Below, in pieces: positions 17,747 to 26,150 of a stretch of DNA of 64,000 bases (position 1 is its first letter; every line of letters begins with the position of its first letter). Below the pieces are notes generated by a model. It was not told the DNA's origin, ran no database searches, and saw only the letters and a list, made by a program, of their open reading frames with translations. This DNA is from JADHLJ01 sp038146985. Its GTDB lineage: Bacteria; Pseudomonadota; Alphaproteobacteria; Thalassobaculales; Thalassobaculaceae. Location: NCBI GenBank assembly GCA_038146985.1, contig JAYQSQ010000017.1, forward strand, positions 166,528 to 230,527. The letters are read 5' to 3'. A program made the translations under genes and the position numbers.

Positions 17747-18745
17747 ATGACAGGCGAAATCCCGATCTTCGATCTTTCCCGGTTCGAAACCGGCGACGCA
17801 AAGACCACGATCACGGCGGCCCGAGAACTCGACCGGATCTGCCGGGATATCGGGTTCCTGGTGATCACCAATCACGGCGTGCCGACGGAGACTCAGCAGA
17901 CTTTGTATGACGCGGGGGCGGCGTTCTTCGATCTTCCGATCGACATGAAAATGACGGTGCGAAGGCCGAGGAACGACCAGAACCGGGGTTATATTCCCTT
18001 TGGCGAGGAAACCCTGGCGCGGATGCACGGCGGTGATACGCCCCCGGACTACAAGGAAGTGTTCGCCGTCGGCCCGTTCGACCGGCCCGACGACGACTAC
18101 CACTCACAAGAGCGGTCCTATCCCAATTTCGCGCCCAATCTCTGGCCGAACCAGCCATCGGCGCTGCAACCAGCGATGCGCGCCTACTATACCGCGATCG
18201 ACGCCCTCTCGCGGCGACTGGCCGGTTACTTCGCGCTTGCGCTTGATCTGCCCCGGGATTGGTTCGCGGAAAAACTGGACCGCCATGCCAGCCAGCTTCG
18301 GCTACTTTACTACCCGGCGCCCGACCGGGAACTGGAGCCGGGTCAGTTACGGTGCGGCGCGCATACCGATCTCGGCATGATGACCATATTGCGAAACCAA
18401 AAGGCCGAGGGTGGCCTGCAGGTGCGCCCGCGCGGCGGCGACTGGATCGACGCGCCGGCAATCGACGGCACCTTCGTGGTGAATATCGGCGACTTGCTGA
18501 TGCGCTGGACCAATGACCGCTGGGTCTCGACGCCGCACCGGGTCGCGGTGCCGGCGGTGGAAGCGCGTTCACGCTCGCGCCGCATGTCGATCGGCTATTT
18601 CACCCGGCCGAATTACGACACGCCGATATCCTGCATCGAGACCTGCGCCGATGCGGACAATCCGGCGAAATACGAGACCACGACGGTGAAGGCCTACAAT
18701 GACGAACGGTTTGCGCGCGGCGCGGGGCCACGCGATGCGGCGTGA
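17747..18745 (+). CDS. 2-oxoglutarate/Fe(II) oxygenase, isopenicillin-N-synthase-like
   Basis: A 332-residue member of the IPNS/flavone-synthase-like 2OG-Fe(II) group. The N-terminal DIOX_N region contains GFLVITNHGVP; the core has His206-X-Asp208 in CGAHTDLGMM, His264 in STPHRVAV and Arg-X-Ser (RMSIGYF) for the 2-oxoglutarate carboxylate. The start at 17747 (MTGEIPIFDLSRF) is set by the family N-terminus. It probably hydroxylates or desaturates a small molecule processed with the upstream LLM enzyme. The gene ends 64 bases before a convergent glycosyltransferase gene. Confidence 0.88.
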   Translation: MTGEIPIFDLSRFETGDAKTTITAARELDRICRDIGFLVITNHGVPTETQQTLYDAGAAFFDLPIDMKMTVRRPRNDQNRGYIPFGEETLARMHGGDTPPDYKEVFAVGPFDRPDDDYHSQERSYPNFAPNLWPNQPSALQPAMRAYYTAIDALSRRLAGYFALALDLPRDWFAEKLDRHASQLRLLYYPAPDRELEPGQLRCGAHTDLGMMTILRNQKAEGGLQVRPRGGDWIDAPAIDGTFVVNIGDLLMRWTNDRWVSTPHRVAVPAVEARSRSRRMSIGYFTRPNYDTPISCIETCADADNPAKYETTTVKAYNDERFARGAGPRDAA

Positions 18746-18809
18746 CTCGACGGCGGTCGGGCAGCCGTAGGATCCTCTGCTTCATCGCTGTTTCTTGAAA
18801 TCAGCCGGG

Positions 18810-19913
18810 TCAACCGCTCGGCATCTCGATCAGGGATGCTTCTTTTACAGAGGCCATCAGCGGGAAAGGAAGTTGCGAGGTTTTCGGCCGATCAGAGGCC
18901 GCGGACGGTTCGCGCCACCGCTCCACGTTTATGGTCCTCTGGTGAAGGAGGTTAGCCACGTGGATGATTTCAGGGCCCGTGCATTTGGTGAACCGGCATC
19001 CGGCATCGGGATGGCTTAGCTGTTTGGCAATTCCCGGCCGCAAAAAGCCGGCTTTATAGGCGGCGCGCTGGCGGTAGCGGCGACCATTCGGAATCTCGAT
19101 CGTTTGCGTCACGAGAATATCGTCGTCGTTCCAAACGCCACTTATATCGATATTGTCGGTAACAGCGGTCGGTGTTCCGACGCCTGGCCCGAAAGTGAGC
19201 GGACCGGACGGAGAAGAAATGAAAAACCGGGCCAAGCTGATGGACGTAATTTGGGTCGCGAGACTGTCCTCAATCTTCGCCAGATCGATGATCGATGGGT
19301 GGTTCCGCAGTGTCGTAGGGGTCGGGTGCCCGAGCCTCACGACCTGACCACCCAAAGTGTCGATGACGTGGTCGATGGCGGCAAGATATGGACTCGGATC
19401 CAGAATGTCGCGCAGCGGAAGCGGTTCCCGCCCCATGTAACCCGGCTCGCGCCAGTAAAAGCAGGCGAACCAGCGATCCGGATCTAGACCCAGCGCCTGC
19501 AGATGGTCGACGCTTCGCGCCCGAACCTGATCCGGGACCCGAAGTTTCGGTACCCATGGAAATGACGGGAGCGCGCAAGATCGAAGGGCGTGTCCAGCGA
19601 GAACAAGGGAACTGCGGTGGATGCCCATTTCGACGGCGCCTGGATCATCGAAGATCTCGGCGCCGGCATAGACATCGAAATACTCCAGCGGCGTTTTCTT
19701 GTCTGGTGCCCGGACTACCTCCAGATCAACACTCGGGCACATGGCGACGATCGGTCGCTTGTATGGCCTGTCGTCATGATAAACGACCGCGAGGCGATGT
19801 CCCTCCAGGTTCTCTTTGACTGCGGCCGCGCAAATGAGCTGTTCGGTGAAATCACCGAGATTGCGCGAGCTGAGATACGCGGTCACGATCCGTTCCCGCT
19901 CCTCCAAATCCAT
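18810..19913 (-). CDS. TIGR04372-family putative glycosyltransferase
   Basis: About 367 residues. The stretch ACFYWREPGYMGRE, followed by GGQVVRLGHPTP and then FISSPSGPLTFGPGVGTPTAVTDN, is the hallmark pattern of TIGR04372 proteins, thought to be glycosyltransferases of surface-glycan clusters. The ATG at 19913 is used; a TTG six bases upstream (19919) is an alternative. A GGAGGAAGG stretch about 40 bases upstream has no start codon at the correct distance. Base composition looks lower in GC than the neighbouring catabolic genes, which fits a horizontally spread glycan island. Same strand as, and downstream of, an FkbM-type gene. Confidence 0.7.
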   Translation of the reverse strand: MDLEERERIVTAYLSSRNLGDFTEQLICAAAVKENLEGHRLAVVYHDDRPYKRPIVAMCPSVDLEVVRAPDKKTPLEYFDVYAGAEIFDDPGAVEMGIHRSSLVLAGHALRSCALPSFPWVPKLRVPDQVRARSVDHLQALGLDPDRWFACFYWREPGYMGREPLPLRDILDPSPYLAAIDHVIDTLGGQVVRLGHPTPTTLRNHPSIIDLAKIEDSLATQITSISLARFFISSPSGPLTFGPGVGTPTAVTDNIDISGVWNDDDILVTQTIEIPNGRRYRQRAAYKAGFLRPGIAKQLSHPDAGCRFTKCTGPEIIHVANLLHQRTINVERWREPSAASDRPKTSQLPFPLMASVKEASLIEMPSG

Positions 19914-20023
19914 CCGCAAGAGGCCGGGCGGAGTTCTCTCGGTGTCGGTGATTTCCGCCTTCCTCCGTTAAAAGTTGCCTTTGATGCGACCGGTCTTTCC
20001 GATCAATCGGATGTGGTTCGAGG

Positions 20024-21253
20024 CTAGAATTCCGGTTGGGACAATCGATAGTAATTCCAGAAGAAAGTCTCGCAAAGTTCCTTTCGCCGCGCTTGCAACT
20101 GCTGGCTCTGCGCGATGAGACCGAATTCCTGGAAGTAGAGTTCCAACGAGGTTGTCCCCGCCCATTGAACCCTATGAATCTGCGCGAAAAGCGGTAAGCA
20201 CAGCTCTTTGACCTCGCGCTGCGCTTTTCTGTCCTCCTCAATCAATCTTCGCCGATCAGCTTCGGAGGTGGCGATCGAGAAGGCGTGCTTTCTGTTCGTG
20301 CGTGCCAGACGGTGATGCCCGAAATACGGAGGTTTTGGAAGCTGGTCCGCCATCTTTTGCATTCGGCTCGACAAGCCACGAAGAAATGCCAAGTACTTGG
20401 CGGGCGGGTTGCCGGAACTGTCCGCGAAGAAATCACCGCCCAACGCTTCGGCTTCCTTCAGACATCGAAAGCAGAGACCATTGCCGCCATTGAGCACCGC
20501 CAGGAACGCCAGCTTGTACAACCGCAGCAATGTCCCTTTCGGATCAGACGCCGCTTGCGACAAGATCATGTCCAAACGTTTATGGACCGCGACTTCCGCC
20601 GCGAAGGTCTGTCCGTCGCCATGCATTCCGTAGGAAAGCGAGTCGGCCTCATAGTTGTTGGTCGGCTCGACCTTGAAAGTATCAAATCCTTTTTCCGCAA
20701 GGTGCCCGAGGTTCGTCGAGATTGTCGCGGCGCTGTCATAAACCGGGTTGAACCACATTTCGGCTTCAAGCCACAAAACCGACGTGGACAAGGCGGTTTC
20801 GGCGCCTCTAAAGACTTCGTATTCGGCGCCCTCGACATCCATGGAAAGGTAGTCCGGCGGCGGATATTCGCCGGTGGGCTCGCAGATGTCGTCCAGCGGG
20901 ATCAGATCGACTGAAACCTCGCGTTCGACGGCATGTTCATTCTCGAGGGGCATCTGACCGAGATATGTCGGGTTGGTATAACGCCTGTACCTTGGGTTGA
21001 GGCGGTAAAGCGAACTTGCTGTCGGGTTGCGCCCGATTAGAAACGTCCTTTTCTCGCGAGTCGAGCCAATGCAATAGGGCAGGAACCGCACTTCCCCGAC
21101 CTTGACCAGCGCGGTTAACCTTCCGGACAAAGCGTCGGGATCGGCGTCATAGTAAAACGCGGAGAAATCCGCGCGGAGCGGACTGTCCGATTCAAGCGGT
21201 ATCCGAACGTTTCCGCGCGCGCCGACATGGTGATGGATGAGCTTGAAGTTCAT
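20024..21253 (-). CDS. FkbM-family methyltransferase with C-terminal extension
   Basis: About 409 residues. Residues near 115-160 carry the FkbM signature: SVDLIPLDDIC, then PDYLSMDVEGAEYEVFRGAE. The preceding part (FYYDADPDALSGRLTAL, RFLPYCIGSTREKRTFLIG) fits the SAM-binding fold, although the usual first glycine-rich loop is weak. The last 190 residues are helical, charged and unlike the FkbM domain, and may be a separate partner or anchor region. FkbM enzymes O-methylate sugars or small molecules. Start ATG at 21253; TTG at 21259 is also in frame. 110 bases separate it from the downstream TIGR04372 gene, suggesting one glycan-modification unit. Confidence 0.75.
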   Translation of the reverse strand: MNFKLIHHHVGARGNVRIPLESDSPLRADFSAFYYDADPDALSGRLTALVKVGEVRFLPYCIGSTREKRTFLIGRNPTASSLYRLNPRYRRYTNPTYLGQMPLENEHAVEREVSVDLIPLDDICEPTGEYPPPDYLSMDVEGAEYEVFRGAETALSTSVLWLEAEMWFNPVYDSAATISTNLGHLAEKGFDTFKVEPTNNYEADSLSYGMHGDGQTFAAEVAVHKRLDMILSQAASDPKGTLLRLYKLAFLAVLNGGNGLCFRCLKEAEALGGDFFADSSGNPPAKYLAFLRGLSSRMQKMADQLPKPPYFGHHRLARTNRKHAFSIATSEADRRRLIEEDRKAQREVKELCLPLFAQIHRVQWAGTTSLELYFQEFGLIAQSQQLQARRKELCETFFWNYYRLSQPEF

Positions 21254-21427
21254 ACGCAAAACTCTGGAAGCCTATGGTGCTTAACGCGGCTTGAACAGTC
21301 TGAACCGTAGAGAACGGGGCTGTTCATAGAAACAAATGGATCGCCGGTCCACTCGGAACAGAAAGACCAGCAAGCCGGCGCCATCGGCCCCATTCGTCGA
21401 CGTGGGTCTTTCCTTGTGAGACCCTGT

Positions 21428-21985
21428 TTATGCTCCGATCTTGCGAAGCGTATCGCCGACGGTCAGCTGACCGTCCTTGACCACGCGCGCGTAGATGCCT
21501 CGCAGCTTGAACCTGTCGCCGTCTCCCATGTTCACGAAGACGCAGGCATCCCGGCCATAGCGTTTGATGAATTTGGCGCAGCCCTTGTGCGGCGTGTCGG
21601 TGATTTCGATTTCCGCCGAACCGACAGCAAGCCGCGTTCCGGGCGGCAGATTGGCCGGCGTCAGGTCCATATCCACGAACAAGTTGTCGCCCGCAGGTGC
21701 CCAGTTGTCCCGATCCTGAGCGATCAGGGAGATGCAGCGTGCGTTCATGATGCAGATCTGAACGTCCGGATGCGGCTTGCCGTCCTCCGTCGACTTCCAG
21801 CATCCCTTGGCCCAATGATCGCCCTCCAGCCCGCCGGCGAGGCTGATGGCGATGCTCTCGACCTCCTGACGCTGCTCGGAGGCAGGCCGTACCACGATCG
21901 CCTCGAGCCGTCCGTTATCCTTCGGCGAGGCGAGGATCTCCGGCAGACCGGCCTGAAGCTCGGCTCGGGAAAGATGTCTGGCCAT
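21428..21985 (-). CDS. MOSC domain-containing protein
   Basis: A 185-residue stand-alone MOSC protein (the C-terminal fold of molybdenum-cofactor sulfurases, also found in YiiM-like proteins). Seen: LEGDHWAKGC near the domain start, ICIMNARCISLIAQD, GDNLFVDMDL, LPPGTRLAVGSAEIEITDTPHKGCAKFIKRYG with the conserved Cys of the family, then RGIYARVVKDGQLTVGDTL. Such proteins handle Mo-cofactor-bound sulfur or reduce N-hydroxylated compounds. No molybdoenzyme gene is nearby. The gap 21254-21427 upstream of its 3' end holds nothing recognised. Confidence 0.83.
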   Translation of the reverse strand: MARHLSRAELQAGLPEILASPKDNGRLEAIVVRPASEQRQEVESIAISLAGGLEGDHWAKGCWKSTEDGKPHPDVQICIMNARCISLIAQDRDNWAPAGDNLFVDMDLTPANLPPGTRLAVGSAEIEITDTPHKGCAKFIKRYGRDACVFVNMGDGDRFKLRGIYARVVKDGQLTVGDTLRKIGA

Positions 21986-22054
21986 GGGGATTCTCCCAGC
22001 GAGTCATGGTTCCGTTAAGGGTAAAGAAGCGAGCTTCCATCGACAAGATACCGA

Positions 22055-22163
22055 ACAGGACCCTTCGAGACGATCGCTCCGCGATCCCTCAGGGCCGGCA
22101 ACAATTTTTTTCGAGCGCCTCACCCTAAGAAAGGCGCATAGCGCCTGTCTCGAAGGGTCCTGT
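22055..22163. repeat. 17-bp perfect inverted repeat pair
   Basis: ACAGGACCCTTCGAGAC at 22055-22071 is matched by its exact complement at 22147-22163, 75 bases apart, in the 184-base gap between MOSC and SDR genes. A single further copy differing by one base lies at 60451-60466. Paired head-to-head copies of this kind resemble REP doublets (BIME) spread by a RAYT-type transposase; no such transposase is in the window. The inner part (22088-22146) is not coding. Confidence 0.6.
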
Positions 22164-22169
22164 CGAACC

Positions 22170-22952
22170 TTAGCTGGTGACGATACCGCCATCCACGTTA
22201 TAGGCCTGCCCGGTGATGTTCCGGGATGCGGGCGAGGCAAGGAAGACGACCATCGCGGCGATATCCTCGGGATCATTGGGGCGCCCGATGGGAATCATCG
22301 CGGCTCGGCGTCTGGTCATCTCCTCGACGCTAATGCCTTCCTGTTCCGCCCGGACCGTCAGGTTCGCGCGGGACAGCGCGGTTTCGGTGACACCGGGACA
22401 GACAGCATTGACGTTGATGTCATGACGCGCCAGTTGCTGGGCCGCCGTGTAGGTGAGGCTGATCACCGCGCCCTTGCTGGCGGCGTAGGCGGCGTTCGAG
22501 GTGCCGGCATAGCCGCGCCCGGCGATCGAGGCGATGTTGATGATCCGCCCGCCGCCGCCTTGCTTGATCATCTGAGCGGCGGCCGTCTTCAAACAGAAGA
22601 ACACGCCCTTGGCGTTGACCCGATGGATGCGGTCCCAGTCCGCCTCGGTCAGGTCCATGATATCCGCACGCCGGGTGACGCCGGCATTGTTGAGAATGAT
22701 GTCGAGCCGTCCGAAAGCGTCGACCGTCCGGTCGACCATGGACTGGATCTGGGCGACATCGCCGCAATCGGCCGCGACGGCGATCGCGGTTCCGCCCGCC
22801 CCGGCAATTCGTGACGCCGTCGCCTCAGCCGCGGCGGCATCGATATCCGCGACCGCGACCTTCGCTCCGGCTTCGGCGAGGGCCAAGGCGGCGGCCGCAC
22901 CAATCCCCACGCCGCCGCCGGTGACGATGGCGGTCTTGTTCTTGAGCGTCAT
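22170..22952 (-). CDS. SDR family oxidoreductase
   Basis: A 260-residue SDR: TGGGVGIG loop, NNAG, Ser in NIASIAGRGY and YAASK pair, ending with AYNVDGGIVTS. Very regular 3-oxoacyl-reductase-like composition; substrate not predictable. It lies 13 bases downstream of an LLM oxygenase gene on the same strand, which strongly suggests cotranscription and that the SDR acts on the LLM product or its precursor alcohol. Confidence 0.9.
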   Translation of the reverse strand: MTLKNKTAIVTGGGVGIGAAAALALAEAGAKVAVADIDAAAAEATASRIAGAGGTAIAVAADCGDVAQIQSMVDRTVDAFGRLDIILNNAGVTRRADIMDLTEADWDRIHRVNAKGVFFCLKTAAAQMIKQGGGGRIINIASIAGRGYAGTSNAAYAASKGAVISLTYTAAQQLARHDINVNAVCPGVTETALSRANLTVRAEQEGISVEEMTRRRAAMIPIGRPNDPEDIAAMVVFLASPASRNITGQAYNVDGGIVTS

Positions 22953-22965
22953 GGCGTCCCTCCCG

Positions 22966-24069
22966 TCATTCGGCGGCCAGCGGGACCGGCGCCGGCATCG
23001 GCGTATGGCAGATCTGGTCCAGCGGCCTGCCGAAATGCGCTTCGATCATCGGGACGACCTTGGTGGCGAACTGCTCGATCGAGTTCATCACCGCCCGGTG
23101 CGGCACGTCGCCGACCGCGAAGTAATTCGCCATGTGGCGCGGGCCGTAGAGCTCGATCTCTTGGCAGAGCCGTTCGGCAACCTGTTCGGCGCTGCCGGCG
23201 ACGATGTTCTCTGCGACCTGATCGAGGCTCGGCTCGTTCGGGAACGGGGTCTCTTCGACCATATAGTCGTCGACCATGGTCTCCCGACGATGGCGCAGGG
23301 ACATGGCGATGCGTTTTTGAAAACGGGCGCCATCCACATAGCGGTCGACGACCGCCCGGTCGTCGCTGACACAGACGAAACGCAGCACCCCAAGGGGAAT
23401 AGTCGACGGATCCTTGCCCTCCTCGGCGTAGCAGCGTTCGATCTGGTCCCGCATCGCGCGGATCCGCTCCGGACTTTCGATGCCGCCCGAGATGAAGGGG
23501 ATGAAACCGTCACGGGCGCAGCGCCGATGGCTATTCGGGTCGGCGCCAGCGATCCAGATCGGCGGGCGCGGGCTTTGCACCGGCTGCACATTGATCGCCG
23601 TCTGCAATTGACTCAGTCTTTTGCCGTCATAGCTGAAATGCGGCCTCCGCAGCCCCTGGTCAATCATGTCCAGCATCTCGTTGAAGACGATCTTGTTTTC
23701 GGAGATGACCGCGCCCAGGCGCTCGAACTCGTAATGCTGGTAGCCGCTGCCGACACCGACATCGAGTCTTCCGCCGGACAAGGCGTCGACCAGCGCGATC
23801 TCGGCGATCACCCGCGCCGGCGCGTGCAGCGGCAGGATCAGCACAGCGCAGCCGACGCGGATGCGTTTCGTCGTTGCCGAGACCTGATTGCAGAAGATCA
23901 GCGGCGACGGGCAAAGGCTGTAGTTCGAGAAGTGATGCTCGGCGAACCAGGCCCGGCTGAACCCCAGTTCCTCGGCGAGCCGGACATGCTCGAGCGCTTC
24001 GGCGATGACGTCGCTCGGTGGTTTAGAGCGGTCGCGGTGCTGCAGCAGGTTGAAGATACCGAAATCCAT
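22966..24069 (-). CDS. LLM class flavin-dependent oxidoreductase
   Basis: A 367-residue luciferase-like monooxygenase with the alkanal-monooxygenase-type start MDFGIFNLLQHRD, AEELGFSRAWFAEHHFSNY (EHHF is common in this subgroup), VGCAVLILPLHAPARVIAEIALVDALSGGRLDVGVGSGYQHYEFERLG and ENIVAGSAEQVAERL. Start at 24069 is fixed by this N-terminus; a longer frame to 24138 adds unrelated residues. First gene of a two-gene unit with the downstream SDR. The 235-base gap 24070-24304 upstream holds the promoters for this gene and the divergent NIPSNAP gene and nothing else that I recognise. Confidence 0.87.
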   Translation of the reverse strand: MDFGIFNLLQHRDRSKPPSDVIAEALEHVRLAEELGFSRAWFAEHHFSNYSLCPSPLIFCNQVSATTKRIRVGCAVLILPLHAPARVIAEIALVDALSGGRLDVGVGSGYQHYEFERLGAVISENKIVFNEMLDMIDQGLRRPHFSYDGKRLSQLQTAINVQPVQSPRPPIWIAGADPNSHRRCARDGFIPFISGGIESPERIRAMRDQIERCYAEEGKDPSTIPLGVLRFVCVSDDRAVVDRYVDGARFQKRIAMSLRHRRETMVDDYMVEETPFPNEPSLDQVAENIVAGSAEQVAERLCQEIELYGPRHMANYFAVGDVPHRAVMNSIEQFATKVVPMIEAHFGRPLDQICHTPMPAPVPLAAE

Positions 24070-24304
24070 GGAGGCCTCCGCTGAAGGTTGGCGAACCAAT
24101 GTGGCGGCAAGCCTAGCGCGGCGGTCTCGTGGTTCCAAATGAATGCACGGCTTTCCACCGAGCGATCAGGTCGGGGATGCGCAAACGTCCTTTAGCCGCA
24201 TCACGCAGACGGTGTTTGACGTGGTTCCGCCCCGCTGTTGCTGACGGGCCTGTCCGGCCGCGTCATGATGTTCGGCGTTTTTTTGTTGTCAGCATTGGAG
24301 AGTC

Positions 24305-24625
24305 ATGATGGCGCTTTATGAACTGCGCACCTACACCGTCGTCGTCGGCAAGATGAATGATGTGGTCGAGCTGTATCACAAGGAGGGCTGGCCGGCGCTG
24401 CAGAAACATGCCGGTAAGTTGTGTGGCTATTTCACCGGGGATATCGGCGCGATGAACACCCTGACCCATCTCTGGCGCTTTGATGACGATGCGGACCGGC
24501 GGGCGCATTGGGCGCGGGTTTTCGCCGACGATGAATTCATGGCCTTCGCCGCCAAGCTGCGGCCGATGCTTCAGTCCCAGCAGAACAAGCTGATGTTCAA
24601 CGCGCCCTGGGGCCCGACACCCTGA
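24305..24625 (+). CDS. NIPSNAP family protein
   Basis: A 106-residue ferredoxin-like-fold protein: YELRTYTVVVGKMNDVVELY, PALQKHAGKLCGYFTGDIGAMNTLTHLWRFDD and the closing RPMLQSQQNKLMFNAPW. This is the full single NIPSNAP domain. The biochemical role of bacterial members is unknown; they are often found in catabolic clusters. Start ATG at 24305 (ATG at 24308 also possible), SD GGAGAG just upstream. Convergent with chrA, 13 bases apart. Confidence 0.85.
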   Translation: MMALYELRTYTVVVGKMNDVVELYHKEGWPALQKHAGKLCGYFTGDIGAMNTLTHLWRFDDDADRRAHWARVFADDEFMAFAAKLRPMLQSQQNKLMFNAPWGPTP

Positions 24626-24638
24626 AGCGGCAACTGGG

Positions 24639-26018
24639 CTACAGGAACGACAGGCCCATCCCCAGAACCGCGCAGGCAAGCAGCGTTCTGAATACGCCTT
24701 GATGCCACCACAGCAGCATCGCGCCGGCGAGAACCGTCAGGCCGATGCTGCCGAGATCCGCCGTCGCAAGGTCCGGCATCGGAAGAGTCGCGCCGAGGAC
24801 GGCCACCTCGCCGACGCTCGCAAAGCTGACATGCAGGCCGAACCAGACCGCGAGATTGAGGACGACGCCCACCACCGCGGCGGTGATCCCCGAAAGGGCG
24901 GCGGCGATATGGGTATTGTCGCGCAATGTCTCCACGTAGGGCGCGCCGAGAAAGATCCAGAGAAAGCAGGGGGTGAAGGTCACCCACAATGTCACTGCGG
25001 ACCCGATGGCGCCGGCAAGCAGCGGGTCCATCCCGACCCCGTGGCGGTGCGCGCCGAGGAAGCCGACGAACTGTGTGACCAGGATCAGCGGGCCCGGCGT
25101 GGTCTCCGCGAGACCAAGGCCGTCCAGCATTTCCTCGGGCGTCATCCAGCCGAAGGCATCGACCGCTTGCTGCGCCATATAGGCCAGGACGGCATAGGCG
25201 CCGCCGAAGGTGACCACGGCAAGCTTGCTGAAGAATTCCGACTGCAGCGTGAAGACGTGGTCCGGCCCCAGACCCAAGTTGAGCGCCGCGATCGGCCCGA
25301 ACCACAGGGTTCCGAATATCAGCAACAACACGACGGCGCGCTGTAGGGACGGCCGGGTATGGTCGAGGCCGCCCGATGCCGCCATCGCGTCGATCGCGCT
25401 GCCGTGGCCGGAATCATCCACCGGCCGGTTCTTCAGGATCACGAAAGAATGGGGCCGCAGGATGCCGCCCAGAAATCCGATCAGCCCGGCGCCGGCGACG
25501 ATGATCGGGAACGGCACGGCGAAAGCGAAGATGGTGATGAAGGCGGCACCGGCCATCAGCACCATCGCGGTGGACCGCAGCGCGCGCCTGCCGATCCGGA
25601 TCACCGCCTCGACCACGATGACCAGCACCGCCGCTTTGATCCCAAGGAACGCCGCCTCGACCAGCGGCAGGTCGGCGAAGAGGACGTAGACCACCGACAG
25701 GGCGAGCATCACCAGCGCACCGGGTATGATGAAAAGAAGACCCGCGATGAGGCCGCCGAGGGTGCGATGCATCAGCCATCCGATATAGGTGGCGAGCTGC
25801 TGCGCCTCCGGTCCCGGCAGCAACATGCAGTAGTTGAGAGCGTGCAGAAATCGAGCCTCGTCGATCCAGTTCCGCTCCTCGACGAGGGTGCGATGCATCA
25901 TCGCGATCTGACCCGCCGGGCCACCGAAACTGAGCAACCCGATCCTCAGCCAGACCCGAAACGCTTCGCCGATACCGGGGACATCGGGGGTCCGCTTCTG
26001 GCTGCTTTGTTCCGCCAT
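24639..26018 (-). CDS. chrA: Chromate transporter, two-domain
   Basis: A 459-residue CHR-family inner-membrane protein with two homologous halves. First half: SFGGPAGQIAMMH, LLPGPEAQQLATYIGW; second half: TFGGAYAVLAYMAQQ, GLAETTPGPLILVTQFVGFLG. Ten or more hydrophobic segments. ChrA proteins export chromate and may also carry sulfate-like anions. Length matches the long-chain type. Divergent from a LysR-type regulator gene, the classical arrangement for a LysR-controlled transporter; an inverted repeat lies in between at 26121-26147. Confidence 0.9.
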   Translation of the reverse strand: MAEQSSQKRTPDVPGIGEAFRVWLRIGLLSFGGPAGQIAMMHRTLVEERNWIDEARFLHALNYCMLLPGPEAQQLATYIGWLMHRTLGGLIAGLLFIIPGALVMLALSVVYVLFADLPLVEAAFLGIKAAVLVIVVEAVIRIGRRALRSTAMVLMAGAAFITIFAFAVPFPIIVAGAGLIGFLGGILRPHSFVILKNRPVDDSGHGSAIDAMAASGGLDHTRPSLQRAVVLLLIFGTLWFGPIAALNLGLGPDHVFTLQSEFFSKLAVVTFGGAYAVLAYMAQQAVDAFGWMTPEEMLDGLGLAETTPGPLILVTQFVGFLGAHRHGVGMDPLLAGAIGSAVTLWVTFTPCFLWIFLGAPYVETLRDNTHIAAALSGITAAVVGVVLNLAVWFGLHVSFASVGEVAVLGATLPMPDLATADLGSIGLTVLAGAMLLWWHQGVFRTLLACAVLGMGLSFL

Positions 26019-26120
26019 GGTTGACTCCCTGGAAGACCGTTTTTTACCGCGCCGTGCGCGCCGGCATCACGCGCCGAGAGTGCACGGTCCGGCTTTCGGT
26101 CGGAAGCGAATTGTTCTATT

Positions 26121-26147
26121 GTAACCATGAATGTAATTAATGGTAAC
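26121..26147. promoter_or_regulatory. Imperfect inverted repeat between chrA and the LysR gene
   Basis: GTAACCAT at 26121-26128 and ATGGTAAC at 26140-26147 form 8-bp arms with one mismatch around an AT-rich centre. It sits in the 132-base divergent region, 4 bases before the preferred LysR start codon at 26151, so it could be the autoregulatory site. It covers another possible ATG (26127), which is one reason for preferring 26151 as start. Confidence 0.45.
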
Positions 26148-26150
26148 TCC

